NCBI GenBank assembly: GCA_032622095.1
Contig: CP136063.1
Coordinates: 186,165,956-186,229,955 of the forward strand
Direction of reading: 5' to 3'
Source of the DNA: Siphonodentalium dalli
Lineage: Eukaryota > Mollusca > Scaphopoda > Gadilida > Siphonodentaliidae
DNA length: 64,000 nt
In this document: positions 45,436 to 60,400 of the stretch, in pieces
Position numbering within the stretch: the stretch's first letter is position 1
Layout: each line of letters starts with the position of its first letter
Notes under the pieces: generated by a model
Database searches by the model: none
What the model saw: only the letters and a program-made list of their open reading frames with translations
Told to the model about the DNA's origin: nothing
Program-made: the position numbers and the translations under genes

Positions 45436-48400
45436 CTGCAAAACAAACAGTGTGTAACATTAACCCTTTCTTTACTAAATGGATTCTCCTACCTAGTTAT
45501 AAAAGTAAACATTGGAATGGTCTATTATTCATCTGGAGGGATGTTCAGGAAATAAAAGCAGACGACAAACAAATGAAAAGATAACACAAGTGCAGAAGGA
45601 TTCATATTCATTGGAGGGAAATGTTTCATAGAAATTTTGTTAGTGGTGAGGAGAATAGATAAAGCATCTAAGACATTAGTAACAATGCCATTCATTTAGG
45701 TCATGCAAATTTTTGAAAAGCATGTCCACACATATTGATATTTTATTTTCTATTTCTGGGTCATACGTCAACAAAGCATTCCATCTCCGCTAGCTCCTGG
45801 TCAAATTTCAGTTGCCTGTGGCCATTATTTCCCGAACAGATGTCCATAAAAGTTAGCTGATAATGATAGATTTCATACGATTTAATTCGTCAACATTCTC
45901 CCAATCAAGAACGACTCATTCATTATTTATTGAAATTTTAGTCATCACCCATCACATGTTTAACCCTTTGAGTGCCAGGTCGATTTTTGTATCAACCCAT
46001 ATACCCTGTGCCAATGCCAATGACCATAGGTCGCCTCGCATATATAAGAGAATGCATTGCATTTTTTATTTTTTATTTTTTTTTATTTTTAACAATTTTA
46101 ATAATTTATTCTTATATTCTTTAACAGACTTATTTTGTAGGTTTAGGGCCGATGAGATCAGCCCCTGGCACTCAAAGGGTTAATAAATGTTTAAACATAG
46201 TTACCAATTACAGCATGAATCAGTTATCTGAACTGGGAAATGGGTCTATTCAATCTCATTTCCTTGCATACATGTACACAATTATTTTGCAATTATTAAA
46301 ATCCCCCCCCCCCCCCCAACAGATTGAACGTGAATGAAAAGGTTGCCTGCCTGGGTTTTCAGGACCATGCATGCGGGCCTGAGAAACAGGAAATTTACTT
46401 TGCGTGCCCTGAAGTTAATTATATGTAGTGACATCCATTGGTGGAATCATTGCTGTTTGTTTGTCAGTGATTAATTCTGGGTGATTCAGCTGGACAATTA
46501 ACCCTTCCATGACTGGAGCTTCATGAAATTTTGCGAAAAACCTGTGACAATGTAGTCTTGCATATATAAGAAAATACATTGGCCTACCTTGACTTTGTAA
46601 GCTAGTGCATTCTTTTATATACAAGGCTCCCTATGGGAGACTTACATATATAAGAGAATGCATTGGCATAGCATCTTTAATGATGCACTAGCACTGCTCC
46701 CATCATGACAGGGTTAAATAACAAAATATTCACATTTTTCCATAGTTCAGATGTTGTGCTATATGAAACGGTACAAGCATATTTTCGGCAATGACAGTTG
46801 AATGTTACATTCTGTAAACAGGTGTAGTGGCTGAACTTTATGTAGTCCCATGAGCAAATAAATAATAAAACATTAAAGGAGAATTCCTACCCACTCATGA
46901 AAATCTTATATGGAGAGACTTGATTAATATGATTCAAATATGTTTCTTCACTTTCTTGTGCTTGAAAAAGAACTCAACGTTGAAGATGTCGTTGATGAAA
47001 TTTTAGGCTAAATCACGGCTTTTGTCTTGCTATATTGATTTGTAGGCCTACACTAGTAGAGTCCGACAACGTGACATTCTCACCCGATCACACAAAGGGG
47101 GTCATTGAAAACACATTATGAAAATGAACCAATGCATGTGTGAACAATGGCAGACATGCATTCAGTTTACTAGTAGTAGCTTGTGGATATAGTCAATTAA
47201 AATTACTTAAAGATTCATAATCCGAATTATTGCTCCTAATTTACTATTTCTTTGGCATCAGGGGTTAAAAACTATTTGATTCAAGTCGAGGAACCCACCC
47301 ATCAAAACTCAGGGTGATCAGATATCGATTTTTGAAGTTTGTTATTTCTCGAGATGTTCAATTATTTGTGGTCCAGAAAAATGTGGTAAAATGGACGGTC
47401 TCGGACAAAATTGCGGATGAAGATGGATAACTCTAAAATAAAATGGTAATACAGCTAAATTTTGTGATACTTAAGAGATAATACGGCCATATTTTGTTGA
47501 ACAAAATGTTGATAAATAACACATTTTGGGAAATTTTATGCCATATAGTTGACAGTGGTTAGCATTTTTTATTGCAATAAAATGATGCAGATGCAGATAA
47601 CTATTTTGAAGAAATGTTGTTGTAACTTGAGGATATGGGGACCGTCTGATCGGATTGAGTATCTTTAAATGTTTACATGACTTTGATCCATTCACATTAA
47701 TGGCACATACATAAATGTGAAACGATGCGCGAAGATCACCCATGATTCAATTCGAGATTCGATTCGACTGCAAACCCCCAATTTGCAGGATCCTAATCTA
47801 GAAGTGGAATATAAGACATACCTGTTTCTCTGCTGCCTCGGCCATTGATCTCAGTTGGAAAACATTTACCTGCCCCTCACTATCCCCAACAAGTATGCAC
47901 TGAAAAATATATATGACGTGTCAACAGTGTTTTTTTGTAAAATTATTACATACCCATGCCTTTGTTGTTACAAAATACGGAGAATATCAAAATGCTCAAT
48001 AAAAAATACAGGATTCTCCTGGTGATGTTCCTATACTGGGAATTGGCTGGTACCTATACTGGGAATTGGCTGGTACCTATACTGGGAATTGGCTGGTAAT
48101 AGCCCATCAATTAATAATTGGTTTGTCAATTGCCAAAATTAAATATGTTCAAATTTCTTACCCCAACATGCTAGCTTTTATTAATTGTACCCCCACAGTC
48201 ACATACTGAATGCTAAAAAACAAAAACACTTGTAGCCTTGTAAAATGAAAATTAATATAATCAACATTCATGTAGTCTGATATGGTTATAGTTGAGCATA
48301 TGTCATTGCACATATCTGACATACACCATCGACTATGAAATCATGTGGACACGAAAGAGATTCAAGAAAGCATTAAACAACTAAGCTCATTATTAACTAG

Positions 48401-51400
48401 TTTCGCATCGAGGGCATGCCAAGCCTGCAAATAGTGTGTCTGTCATTTGCAGAATGAGGTCCCCAGAGGGTGAATTTAGTGACGCTACCCCGCATAGTGG
48501 GCTAGCATCACTAAATTCACCCTCTGGGGACCTCATTCTGCTTAGGCCCTCAACTGCTATGGCAGACCTAGGATCAATTTGAAGTTTCCCAGTTGAAGTT
48601 GGTGATGTTCCCCCATTGGGCGCCTCAATTATGGATTTTATCTTCTGCAAATTGGGGGATATATAAACTTCCCAGATGGGAAAATGTAACTAAAAACAAT
48701 ATTAATTTGATACCATAGATATTTCCCAGAAGATGAGGCCAAAGCAGAATGAGGTCCCCAGAGTGTGAATTTAGTGATGCTAGCCCACTATGCGGCATAG
48801 TGTCACTAAATTCACCCGCTGGGGACCTCATTCTGCAAATGACAGACACGCTATTTGCAGGCTTGGCGCATGCCATGTCGTGTCACGTGATGTTTTCAAG
48901 AAAGCTTTGATAAATACTTTAGCACAATGAATTGGTACAGTCGTGATCACAACTATATCTTCATTAATGTGTGAGGGGCATTGCTAATATGCAAATGAGA
49001 ACAATTTGGGAATCTGTTTATAAATCTGTCATTAGCAGAATGAGGTCCACAGAGGGTGAATTTAGTGATGGTATCCTGCAGAGTGGGCTAGCATCACCAA
49101 ATTCACCCTCTGGGGACCTCATTCAGAGTCATTCTGCCTAGGCCTCATCTTCTGGGAAGTATATATAGTCTCAAATTAACATTGATTTTAGTTACCTTTT
49201 CCCTTCTCTTCAGTTTCTATATCCCTGAATTTTCAGAAGATACAATGCATAATCGAGGTGACTAATGGGTGAACATCACCAACTTGATCTTAGGTCTCCC
49301 ATAGTAGTTGAGACCTCAGCAGAATGAGGTCCCCAGAGGGTGTATTTGGTAATGCAAGCCCTCTGCGTGATAGGGTCACTAAATTCACCTTCTAGGGACC
49401 TCATTCTGCAAATGGTAGACACACTATTTGCAGCCTTGATTTGTATCCTTCATATATGTTGACCATCGATCAAATATTTTTAATATCAACATTCCGTACA
49501 CTGTCGCAACTTAAGAGTATAAGAAGTAAAAGACTTTATATACTGTGCGGATGTGCTTTACTCAGGTTTCAACAATCAGCGTTAGCACCTATGATCTCTT
49601 TCTAAACAACTATCAAAGGCAGAGCACATCCAACATCAGTGGAATCAGTTTTGCAACAGTTGGTTTATCTTTCTTTGATGTATTTGACTTCGAAAGTGTA
49701 CCAAACACTGTCGTGATAGGGCGTTCAATGAGTGTATGTGGGATCAACTGCCCAACATACATATACAGCGGAATTGGACATCGGCCGATTGTGCCGCCAG
49801 ATAAACAGAAATTGGTCAGAGAGGCTTTTTCATTATCAGAACATCACTACCTTCTCCATCACAAAACATCATAAACATGTACAATAACATTAACCATTGT
49901 TTTGAAATTGGTGTGAGAAATGTAGCCATGTAGCCATACGAAAAAAAAAAGCAAAAAGCAGTTGTCAGTAACTAATCACTTACATCTGAATTGTTGGCAA
50001 ATATCACAGATGTGAGCTTAGCTGTTGTTGTGGGGTTGTTAACAATGATCGGATCCAGGCTGGAAGAAATCAAACAAGTCACGAAATAACTTAAAAATAA
50101 GACTTGTTGTCAAAATAAAACAATATAGAGAATACCTACAGTTTTTGTTTGTATACCGAAATATTCCATAAGTGTCTGGAAGGAAATATTGAATAAAAGC
50201 TGCGAGTGAAAATGAGATGCTTCAGGTAATCAAACAAAAACTGTAGGTGTTCTTTTTATTCCACACCCATTGACGTGAGTCACGTGTATTCAACGGAATC
50301 CCAGCCATTGAATACATATTAGTGTATACCTCTAGTGGAATACAAGCCGGAACTATTCTTGTTGACGTTGTCGCCAAGAAAGATGACGTACATTACGTCG
50401 ATCATCCGCTTCCGGTGATCCCCCCATAATTACTGGCTATTTGTCAGACTTATATCACAATAAAGGTAGCTATAGTTACAATGAAGGTGACATTCATGGA
50501 TTGAACTTATCTGACTGAACGGTGTAGAATAAATACAGAACACAACTTGCATCATAATCTCTAATCTTTTATCGAACTCGTCATCTGCAACTCATTCGAT
50601 AAAAGAGTCTCGATTATGATGCGCGTTGTGTTCTGTCTATTTATTATATGCACCTTTAAATATTAATGCTTAAAGTGGCTAAATTCAATTTCAATAGCAC
50701 AACAAATTAAACAATACATGTAAAGCAACACCTGGTTGACCCAAATTTCTGACATGGATCAGCTGATAGGTAGCAAACCGTTTTCAAGCAAGCCTTGAAA
50801 TAGTGAGCCTGTCATTTGCAGAATGAGGTTCCCAGAGGGTGAATTTAGTGATGCTATCCCACACAGTGGGCTAGCATCACCAAATTCACCCTCTGGAAAA
50901 CTCATTCTGCTAAGACCTAAGCAGAATGAGGTCCCCAGAGGGCGAATTTGGTGATACTAGCCTGCTGTGCGGGATAGCATCACTAAATTCACCCTCTGGG
51001 GACCTCATTCTGCAAATGACAGGCTCACTATTTCAAGGCTTGCTTTCAAGTGATGATGTCATCTGGAAAGCTACAGTGAATTAACAAAAAGCTACAATGA
51101 AATAACAAATTGCATTTCACTGCTTCTAAGAGATACATACGACGATTTATGTTTCGGCAAATTTCCACTATTTTACAGGCAATCATATAAATAAATGACA
51201 TTATCAGGGTTGACTGCAGAAGTGGCATATGGTACATTGCATCCTTCTGCAGGTGACCTATGTCCAGTAATAATTTAATAATTTGATATTCTACATCTTA
51301 CTAATTTCTGTTAATCTGGTATGTGTTATATCACTTATATACCATGTATTCCTTTTGTCTATTTTGTCTTTTCATGTAGGTTGTCCTATACTAATGTGTG

Positions 51401-54400
51401 TTAAAAGACCATTAAAATGTATCTTATCTTAACTCTTCATGAATGGAGCTTCCTGAAATTTTGAGAAAACCCTGTGCCAATGCATTCTCTTATATATGCA
51501 AGTCTCCCATAGGGAGCCTGGCATATATAATAGAATGCATTGACCTATTAATATTTAACTTGACCATGTAATCCAGGGCATTCTCTTATATATATGAGGC
51601 TCCCTGTGGGAGACTCGCATATATAAGATAGCACCTGGCAGAGGGTCTTTAATGCTGCACCAGCACAGCTCCCGTCATGAAAGGGTTAAATTTCCAGAAC
51701 AATCCTTTAGATGAAGATTTAGAACATATACTTTTAGAAATGAGTAGTACAATTAATGCTAAAACTTTTAATTGGATCGTCCTTTTTAATGGTTTCTTTA
51801 TTATATACTCATTAACGAGTAGTTACATTAGGAAATGTTCAGATAAAAGTTCAACAAAGGGCCATTGTTGAACTTATCTAAACATTTCCCACCAACTTTT
51901 CAGAATATTTTTGCACTTTTATTATCTGTCATCTGCTTATATTTCCTGAAAGTCCCTCCAGATAATTGACCAAATCCAGTGTACAAGGGGCAAAATAAGT
52001 GTGCGGATACGGTCAATGACTGGCACAACATCGTAATATTCCATATATGACCGGCACATTTTCATTTCCGTCGGACAACATGCCTGCCGCACTTTTCTTC
52101 CTGAAATCTCTTGAGTTACAAGTACTGAACTGACGTTAAAGTAATGGAAAGAGTTGGCTTTTGTTTCATTATCATTTGCAAACATGAAGTTACCGTAATT
52201 CAATTCCAGTTCCGAGAACCACCTACCGGTACTGTTTTGCCTTGTATTCCAACTTTCAACCCTTTCAGTGCCATGTTCGATTTTTGTATCAACCCATATT
52301 TCCTTGATCATTTTTCAAATTTATTGATTATAATTGATGGAAAGAGCTCAAAGTACTGTTAGAGTCTGAGTATGGTTTTAATCAGAACTATAAAAGATGA
52401 TGAGAATCTATGACCTAATAAATGTGTATGTAGATTGTTTAGCCATTCAATGATATGACAGTCACACTATGAAAATATAAGAATTTTCTCTGACGTCACA
52501 TGGAGGAAACCTTCATTTTGTCTCGCATTCTCATTTTAGAAAAAATAGAACTGCTTCCTGAAGTTTTGTTTTCCAACATATACAAATGCATGTTGTCATA
52601 TTCTGGACTGAGTTTAACTGACTACAAATGAATACATTTGTTCATTTTTAATGTATCTAATGTTGTACATTATAAACTTCACTTGGGATCAGATATATCT
52701 CAAAATTTGATTTCCTTGTAGTGTACCTTATTCGCATTGGGCTGAGATTTGCTCTGATTGTTTTTTTCTTCTTCACAGGATTACAATAAAGTTTCTTTGT
52801 GTAAGATACCATAATATAGCTAATATTTCACGGTATATGACCTCGAATATTCGACCGACACCATTTTCAAATGACAGGCACCAGCTCTTTGGTGGCTGCC
52901 ATTTTAACAGGCACTCAAAATTTTTTATTTTACCCCTTGCCAGTGTATACCTTTAAAACTCGATGGAAGAATCCATTACTAGTAAGTAAAGAAAGGGTTA
53001 AAATGTTTTGTATCTACAGGTTGCTTGCACAGGTCATGACACTATATATACTGATCAATCTGACAGCAGGGTACTTACGTGCTAACGCTCAGATCCCAGA
53101 CTTCTACTGCACCTTCATTGACACAGGCGAACACTGTCGATGATCGTGGAGACCAACAGAGGTCAAAAACAGATTTCTGTGGGAAATAAACATTTATTCA
53201 GTTTTGACGTGATAAACAAAATAAAAGGTAGTTGACCCCACGTCCCTTGAAAATTCAAATTCTGGCAAAAATGATGACCTGTGTGTTCTCAATGATGAAC
53301 TATACACCAAACATCAAGAGATTCTTTTGAAGTTTGCTCAAGTTATCATTTAGACAATGCACAACTATGATTTATCAGTCAAACAAAAGCGAATATCTGT
53401 CAAAAATCATGGGACTGCGACCAAATTTGAACTTGACCTGTGTTTTCTGAATTGTAAACCATTTACCAAATATGAAGAATTTTTTTAAAACATGGTTCAA
53501 GTTATCATCTGGAAATATGGTACATAACTCCATCAAAACTCATTGGGCAGTGACCATTATCAAACCTGAGCTGCGATATCTCAAATGTACACCATATACC
53601 AAATATCAAGAAATGCTGTTAAATATTGCACAAGTAATCATCAGGACAACCCAAAAATTAAGATTTCTAAGTCAAAGAAGAAGCGTAACTCCACTAATAA
53701 TAATGGCCCATGAACAAAATCGAACTTGACCTGTGTCTTATCAAAGGTGAACCACATAGCAAATATTAAGAACTACTGCTGAATATTGCTCAAGTTATCA
53801 TCAGGACAATCCAAAACTGCAATTTCTAAGTTGAATAAAAGGTCAGCAGACCACAGTGTCCCCCGAAAAAGTGGCAAGTCGATGCCGCTTTGTTGAAGAA
53901 ATTTTAAAAAAATGTTGAAATTTTCTAAGTTGAAAAGGGTTAATAACTCCGTAAAAAAAAAAAAATTCCGTCATCTATATACATGTTGCACATCTCCAAT
54001 ATGTGGGTAACAATACTTTGAAGTTTCAAATATCTACGATCAAAACTGTAGGAGGAGTTGATTACACCACGAAGGTACCCTCATACAGAAAATTATAAAA
54101 AATGTTGAAATTTTCTAAGTCAAAAAGGGTTAATAACTCCGTCAAAAGATAATTTTTCTATCATCTATATATATTTGCACATCTTCAATATATGGGCAAC
54201 CATATTCTGAAGTTACAAATCTCTAGGATAAAAACTGTAGGAGAAGTTGATTACACCACGAAGGTACCCTCATACAGAAAATTATAAAAAATGTTGAATT
54301 TTTCTAAGTCAAAAAGGGTTAATAACTCCGTCAAAAGAAAAATTTTCCGTCATCTATATACATGTTGCACATCTTCAATATATGGCCAACCATATTCTGA

Positions 54401-57400
54401 AGTTACAAATATCTAGGATGAAAACTGTAGGAGGAGTTGATTACACCACGAAGGTACCCTCGTACAGAAAATTATAAAAAATGTTGAAATTTTCTAAATC
54501 AAAAAGGGTTAATAACTCCGTCAAAAAATAATTTTTCCGTCATCTATATACATGTTGCACATCTTCAATATATGGGCAACAATATTCTGAAGTTTCAAAT
54601 CTCTGGGATGAAATCTGTAGGAGGAGATGATTACACCATGAAGGACGGACGGACGGACGGACGGACGGACCCCGTTTCTATAGTCCCCCAAAAATAAATT
54701 TTTCGGGGGACAAAAAGTGCATAACTCTGTCAAAAATCATAAGACCATGATAAAAATCAAGCTTGACCTGCAGGTTCTCATATATCGACTACATTACAAA
54801 TCCAATGGAATCTGATTAACATTGTAAAAGTTATGATCCGGAAAAATGTTTTCGGGGGACTCTAAATGAATAAGTCCCAATTGGTTTGAGAGTCAATAAT
54901 TCAACAGGTGGTCAAATCACCACAAACAGAGATATGGTGGCAAAAATTATGTTAAATTCAAAATAAATTTCTCTTAAGTCGAAATTCAGATTAAAAATTA
55001 AAAAAATTCATCAGTTTGACCTGGAAATCACTAAACTTTCATTAAATGTTCATTAAAAAAGGTAGATTTTGCAACAAATCTCCAGTACTTTAGCTGATAT
55101 CATGGTTTAGACCCTTGAATTTTATTTTAACTTTTGAAGTTGGAAGGGGGAGCTATGACCATGGTTGAGCCATATGTATTGACAAAAACAAAATTGTCCT
55201 CATGTGGCATATTTTCATCTTGATAATCTAAAATAAAAACTGCCCAAACACTGAGAGCTTTCCGATGAATGGCAACTAGCCATATTACAGACTAAATCCT
55301 GATAAATTATCCATAATTCTGCTGTGGTTAAGGAGTCGATTATTTAGGGCATTACTGTACTTTAGATATCGAACACAATGTTGATGATCTGAATCTATAA
55401 TAATTTCTCAAACTTTACATGTATTGACAGAAACCAAATTGTCCTCATGTGGGCAATTTTCCACATTGTTAATGTAAAATAAAAACTGCCCAAACATATC
55501 ATTTACTTTCCGGGTCTGCACTGGCCCGAAATTTACTTTAGCCAAATATTTTGCCAAATGAAAATAATTTTTGCCAAATGCTGTTAGAAGTTTCTACAAC
55601 ATTGTGTCTTTTATTTTGATTATTTCGACAATCGCTGCTTCAGCGACAATTGCTATCGATAGGAAAGCAGTTCATTATTAATAATTCTTGCATCTATACT
55701 AGGGTTTGTCATAGAACAATTAACCAACAACATAACAATGAAATTGTAGAATGGTTTCTTCATCAGAAAGGCACATCGAAACAAAGAGGATTAGCTATGT
55801 AAACACCACCAGACCTACTTGCAAACCCTCCACCCGTCGATACTAATGAGATTAATTGTATCTTGATAGAGGAGTTAACTTTTCATAACACAACATTGAT
55901 GATATGAATCTAGAATAACAATTGCCCAAACATATCATGTATTGACAGAAACCAAATTGTCTTCATGTGGGCAATTTTTCACATTGTTAATGTAATAAAA
56001 ATTACCCAAACATATCATGTACTTTAGATAACAAACACAACGCTGATGATATGAATCTATAAAATTTCCCAAACATTACATGTATATTAGAAATCAAACT
56101 CACAGTTGATGATGTGAATGTGAGTACAGGTTTACTTCGCTCTTGATGCCAAAGCCGCACAGTCCAATCAGCACTAGCACTCAGGAACACATCATTGTTA
56201 AAGGGAGACCACTGTATTTTGTATACTGGACACGTATGTGCCGTAAAGCTTGACAGGAACTGTTCATTGTATGAACATGAGCATTTGTGTATGTGACCTT
56301 CTTCTGTCCCAGCTAGATATCTGTAATGCAGTAAAAAATACCTTGAAAAGTTAATTCTTTGATTACTGAATGAACTACAGTTATGCTCTAAATAATCGAC
56401 TCACTGAGAGCTTTCCAATGAATGGCAACAAGCCATATTTCCGACTAAATCATGAAAAGTTACCCATAATTCTGCTGTGGTTAAGGAGTCGATTATTTAG
56501 GGCATTACTGTAATCAGCCTATTCAGTTCAAACAAGAGCTGGGCTATTGGCCGGTGCATACCCCCATTTGGCATACCACCTAGTGTGGACATACCTAGCT
56601 GGGCTATTGGCCGGTGCATACCCCCATTTGGCATACCACCTAGTGTGGACATACCTAGCTGGGCTATTGCTCGGTGCATGCCATCATGTGGCATACCGCC
56701 TAGTGTGGACATACCAATAACCCATAGCTGAGATACTCGGGTGACAAAAAAATCTACATTTCCAAACAAATTTAAATTGAAATTAAAAACAATTGAAAAA
56801 TCCTCTGAATATATTCATTGTGGTGTACATGTACCTTACCAAATTTCATTGAGAACGGAAAACCTGTGGTTGAAATATCTGCTCAGACAGACGAAAAAAA
56901 TCTACATTTCCAGATAAATAAAGATGAACAACTCTAAAATGGAAAATCCGAAACAAAACGATTGAACATTCCATCGAATGTCCTCATAGTAGTGAACATC
57001 CATACAAAATGTCATTGAGATCTGACAATCCGTGGTTGAGATATCAGGCAGTGTTCAGATGGATAGATGGTCGGATCGGATGCATACGTTCCAGTACACC
57101 CACCATTTTCATCGGTCATGGGGGTATAGTTATTCATTGGAATGGTCCATTCTTCATTTGGAAATATGTTCAGATACAATTAAGGAATCATGTGTAGGAA
57201 CGTTTAGCTAATAAGTTCAACAAACACTATAAATCTGTTTGTTGAAATTATTACCTGGACGTCCCTAAAATGAATAAATGGCAACAAGTGCATGCCTAGA
57301 GTAACTCCGCCAAGGTGGCTTCCGCTTAGGTTTATTAATTTTTAAATGTGGCTTAATTTGAAAGATTTTTAATCTGGCCTGTGAAGATTGAATAAAACCT

Positions 57401-60400
57401 GCTTGACTACCAAAAATAACTGAAATCGGTTCATATTTGTTTGAGTTATCAACGACAGACCTAAATCATGAAAAATTGACAAACTAAGGTTGATAACTCA
57501 GACAAAATGCAAACAACGCCATTGGGAACTCTTTTGAAAGCATCCGTGATGACAAATCTCCAAACCAAATTTATTCAGATCCGAAAACGCATGGCCTAGA
57601 TATCTGCGTGAACAGACAAAAAAGAAATGATTTCCATATAAAACCTGAACGTCATTTGCCCCTCTTCTGATATCAGTCATGATGGTGAACCTCCATACCA
57701 TATTTCATTTAAATCCTATAACTGTTGGTTGAGATATATGCACGGATGAAGAAAAAAAACTCATTTCCTGATAAACAAGATGGCTGCTGGCGGCCATGTT
57801 TTTTAACACATTTAGAACAAAAATTGACAGCTCCCATCAAGAGGCCATACCAAAGATCCGTTCGGTGATAATCGGATGAGGGATGTCGCCTGTAGGGTGT
57901 GCTAAAGGATTTAGTCATTCAAAGAGTAAAATCCATTTACTCAATAAGGGCTGGGGAAAAAAATTACGAAACCCACTGTTTGTAAATACTCTTTCCCCCA
58001 TGTTGGTTCATCGATATACCGAAGATCATTAAAATCCGACTGACTGTGACCAAGATAGAGCTTCAAAGTTGTTAAGGATGGACGCCTTCCACAGACGGAT
58101 GAACAGAGCCCTTTGCTATATCGCCCGACAAACTTCGTCTGTAGGGGATAACTAGGTAGCTACTCATTTCTAAGGAATATGAATAAATACTTAAATCCTA
58201 ATGATATGTGTATCAGTGCTACTGCTTGGGGACAGAATTATAAGTGCACAACTTGATATATAAGCTTAATCGATGGAGCTTGATAAAAATAAATGAATGA
58301 AAGTTATAATTCACCTATTTTGACGTTTTTAGGTTTCTCATGATTGTCATAATAATAAGTAATAGAAGCATTTATATAGCAAATGCCACAGTCAATTTGT
58401 TTCACTCCACTTTAAATCAGTATTGGGCGATTCTCCAGATAAGAGGCAAATATCCGAAAATTGAAAAGGTATTTTAGACTAAAGCAGTTGGCATTTAGTT
58501 AAGGTATTGATATAAGGCTAACAACATTCAAATAGTTTTGGTTGAAATGTGATTGTTTGTGTGATTTTTATCGACATATATCTCCTACGTGAAAATCCAA
58601 ACATAACTCTCTTTTTCCTGTATTGTATACCCTGCATATTAAGCACTGTTTAAACATTAAGATTGGCAATGTTATTATGTAAATGTAACCTGGGAACACA
58701 TTTCATGGAATTATACTATATATCCGATAAATGCATTTTTTCAATCCCAAAACACATTTCATGGAATTATACTATATATCCGATAAATGCATTTTTTCAA
58801 TCCCAAAATTTGGCCCTTTATCAATGTCCCGTACAACACTTTTAAAACCATTTTTCTGTCCCAGAAAGACCAACTTGCCATATGATCACCCATATTTCAG
58901 TTTCAATGCCTCTGTATATAAGCCATCAAGCAAGAAATGAGACCTAACTCATTGTCCTTTCTCAGTACTCAAATTGATAACACTATTTGACTGATGAATT
59001 TTACTGCTCTTATAAAGTTCAATATATTGCATTTGGTTGACATTTATTACTAAAACACACATATACCGTGTAGTTACATAATTGTTACACAATTATATTG
59101 TCTATATTACTATAAATATACTCTTGGGTAGTAAGTATACTATTTTTTAGAATAATACGTACGGACTATGTCCCTTGTACCACCCTGTGTGCCCATGTCC
59201 TGCATATACCGGACATTCAAATAACTCTACTTTTGTTGGAATATCGATACTGTACACTAAAGTACCCACCCACCACCCCATGATCGTATGTAAGTAACCA
59301 CCTACCCACCACCCAATCCCGCCATCCATAGTATCTTATGCGCCGCAGGCGCCACTACTTACTCATGATCGTTTGTATGTAAGTGACCCACCCACCACCC
59401 CATCCCGCCACTCATAGTATCTTATGCGCCGCAGGTGCCACTACATACTCATGATCGTATGTATGTAAGTACCCACCCACCACCACACCTATAGTATCTT
59501 ATGCGCCAAAGGCGCCCCTACATACTCATGATCGTATGTATGTAACTACCCACCCACCACCCCATCCCACCACCCATAGTATCTTATGCGCTGCAGGCGC
59601 CACTACACACTCATGATCGTATGTGTGTAAGTACCCACCCACCACCCAATCCCGCCATTCATGGTATCTAATGCGCCGCAGGCGCCACTACATACTCATG
59701 ATCGTATGTATGTAAGTGACCCACCTACCACCCCATCCCACCATGCATAGTATCTTATACGCCGCAACCGCCACTACATACTCATGATCGTATGTATGTA
59801 AGTACCCACCCACCACCCCATCCCGCCACCCATAGTATCTTATGCGCCGCAGGCGCCACTACATACTCATGATCGTATGTAAGTACCCACCCACCACCCA
59901 ATCCCGCCATCCATAGTATCTTATGCGCCGCAGGTGCCACTACATACTCATATGACCCACCCACCACCCCATCCCGCCACTCATAGTATCTTATGCGCCA
60001 CAGGCGCCCCTACATACTCATGATCGTATGTATGTATGTAAGTAAACAACCCACCACCCCATCCCGCCACCCATAGTATATTATGCGCTGCAGGCGCCAC
60101 TACACACTCATGATCGTATGTATGTAAGTACCCACCCACCACCCAATCCCGCCATCCATAGTATCATATGCGCCGCAGGCGCCACTACATACTCATGATC
60201 GTATGTAAGTAAGTGATCCATCCACCACCCCATCCCGCCACCCATAGTATCTTATGCGTCGCAACCGCGTCTACATACTCATGATCGTATGTATGTAAGT
60301 ACCCACCCACCACCCAATCCCGCCATCCATAGTATCTTAATCGCCGCAGGCGTCCCTACATACCCATGATTGTATGTATGTAAGTACCCACCACCACCCC

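Noticed and set aside
54643-54670. (GGAC)n microsatellite as an independent feature
   Set aside because: It is the regular end of the surrounding dispersed repeat, seen in shorter form at 22360 and 24298.
56497-56769. 90-codon minus-strand frame with GGMPNGGMH repeats, at first reminiscent of the Hsp70 GGMP tail
   Set aside because: It is produced by a 60-bp DNA repeat in an intron and has no link to Hsp70.
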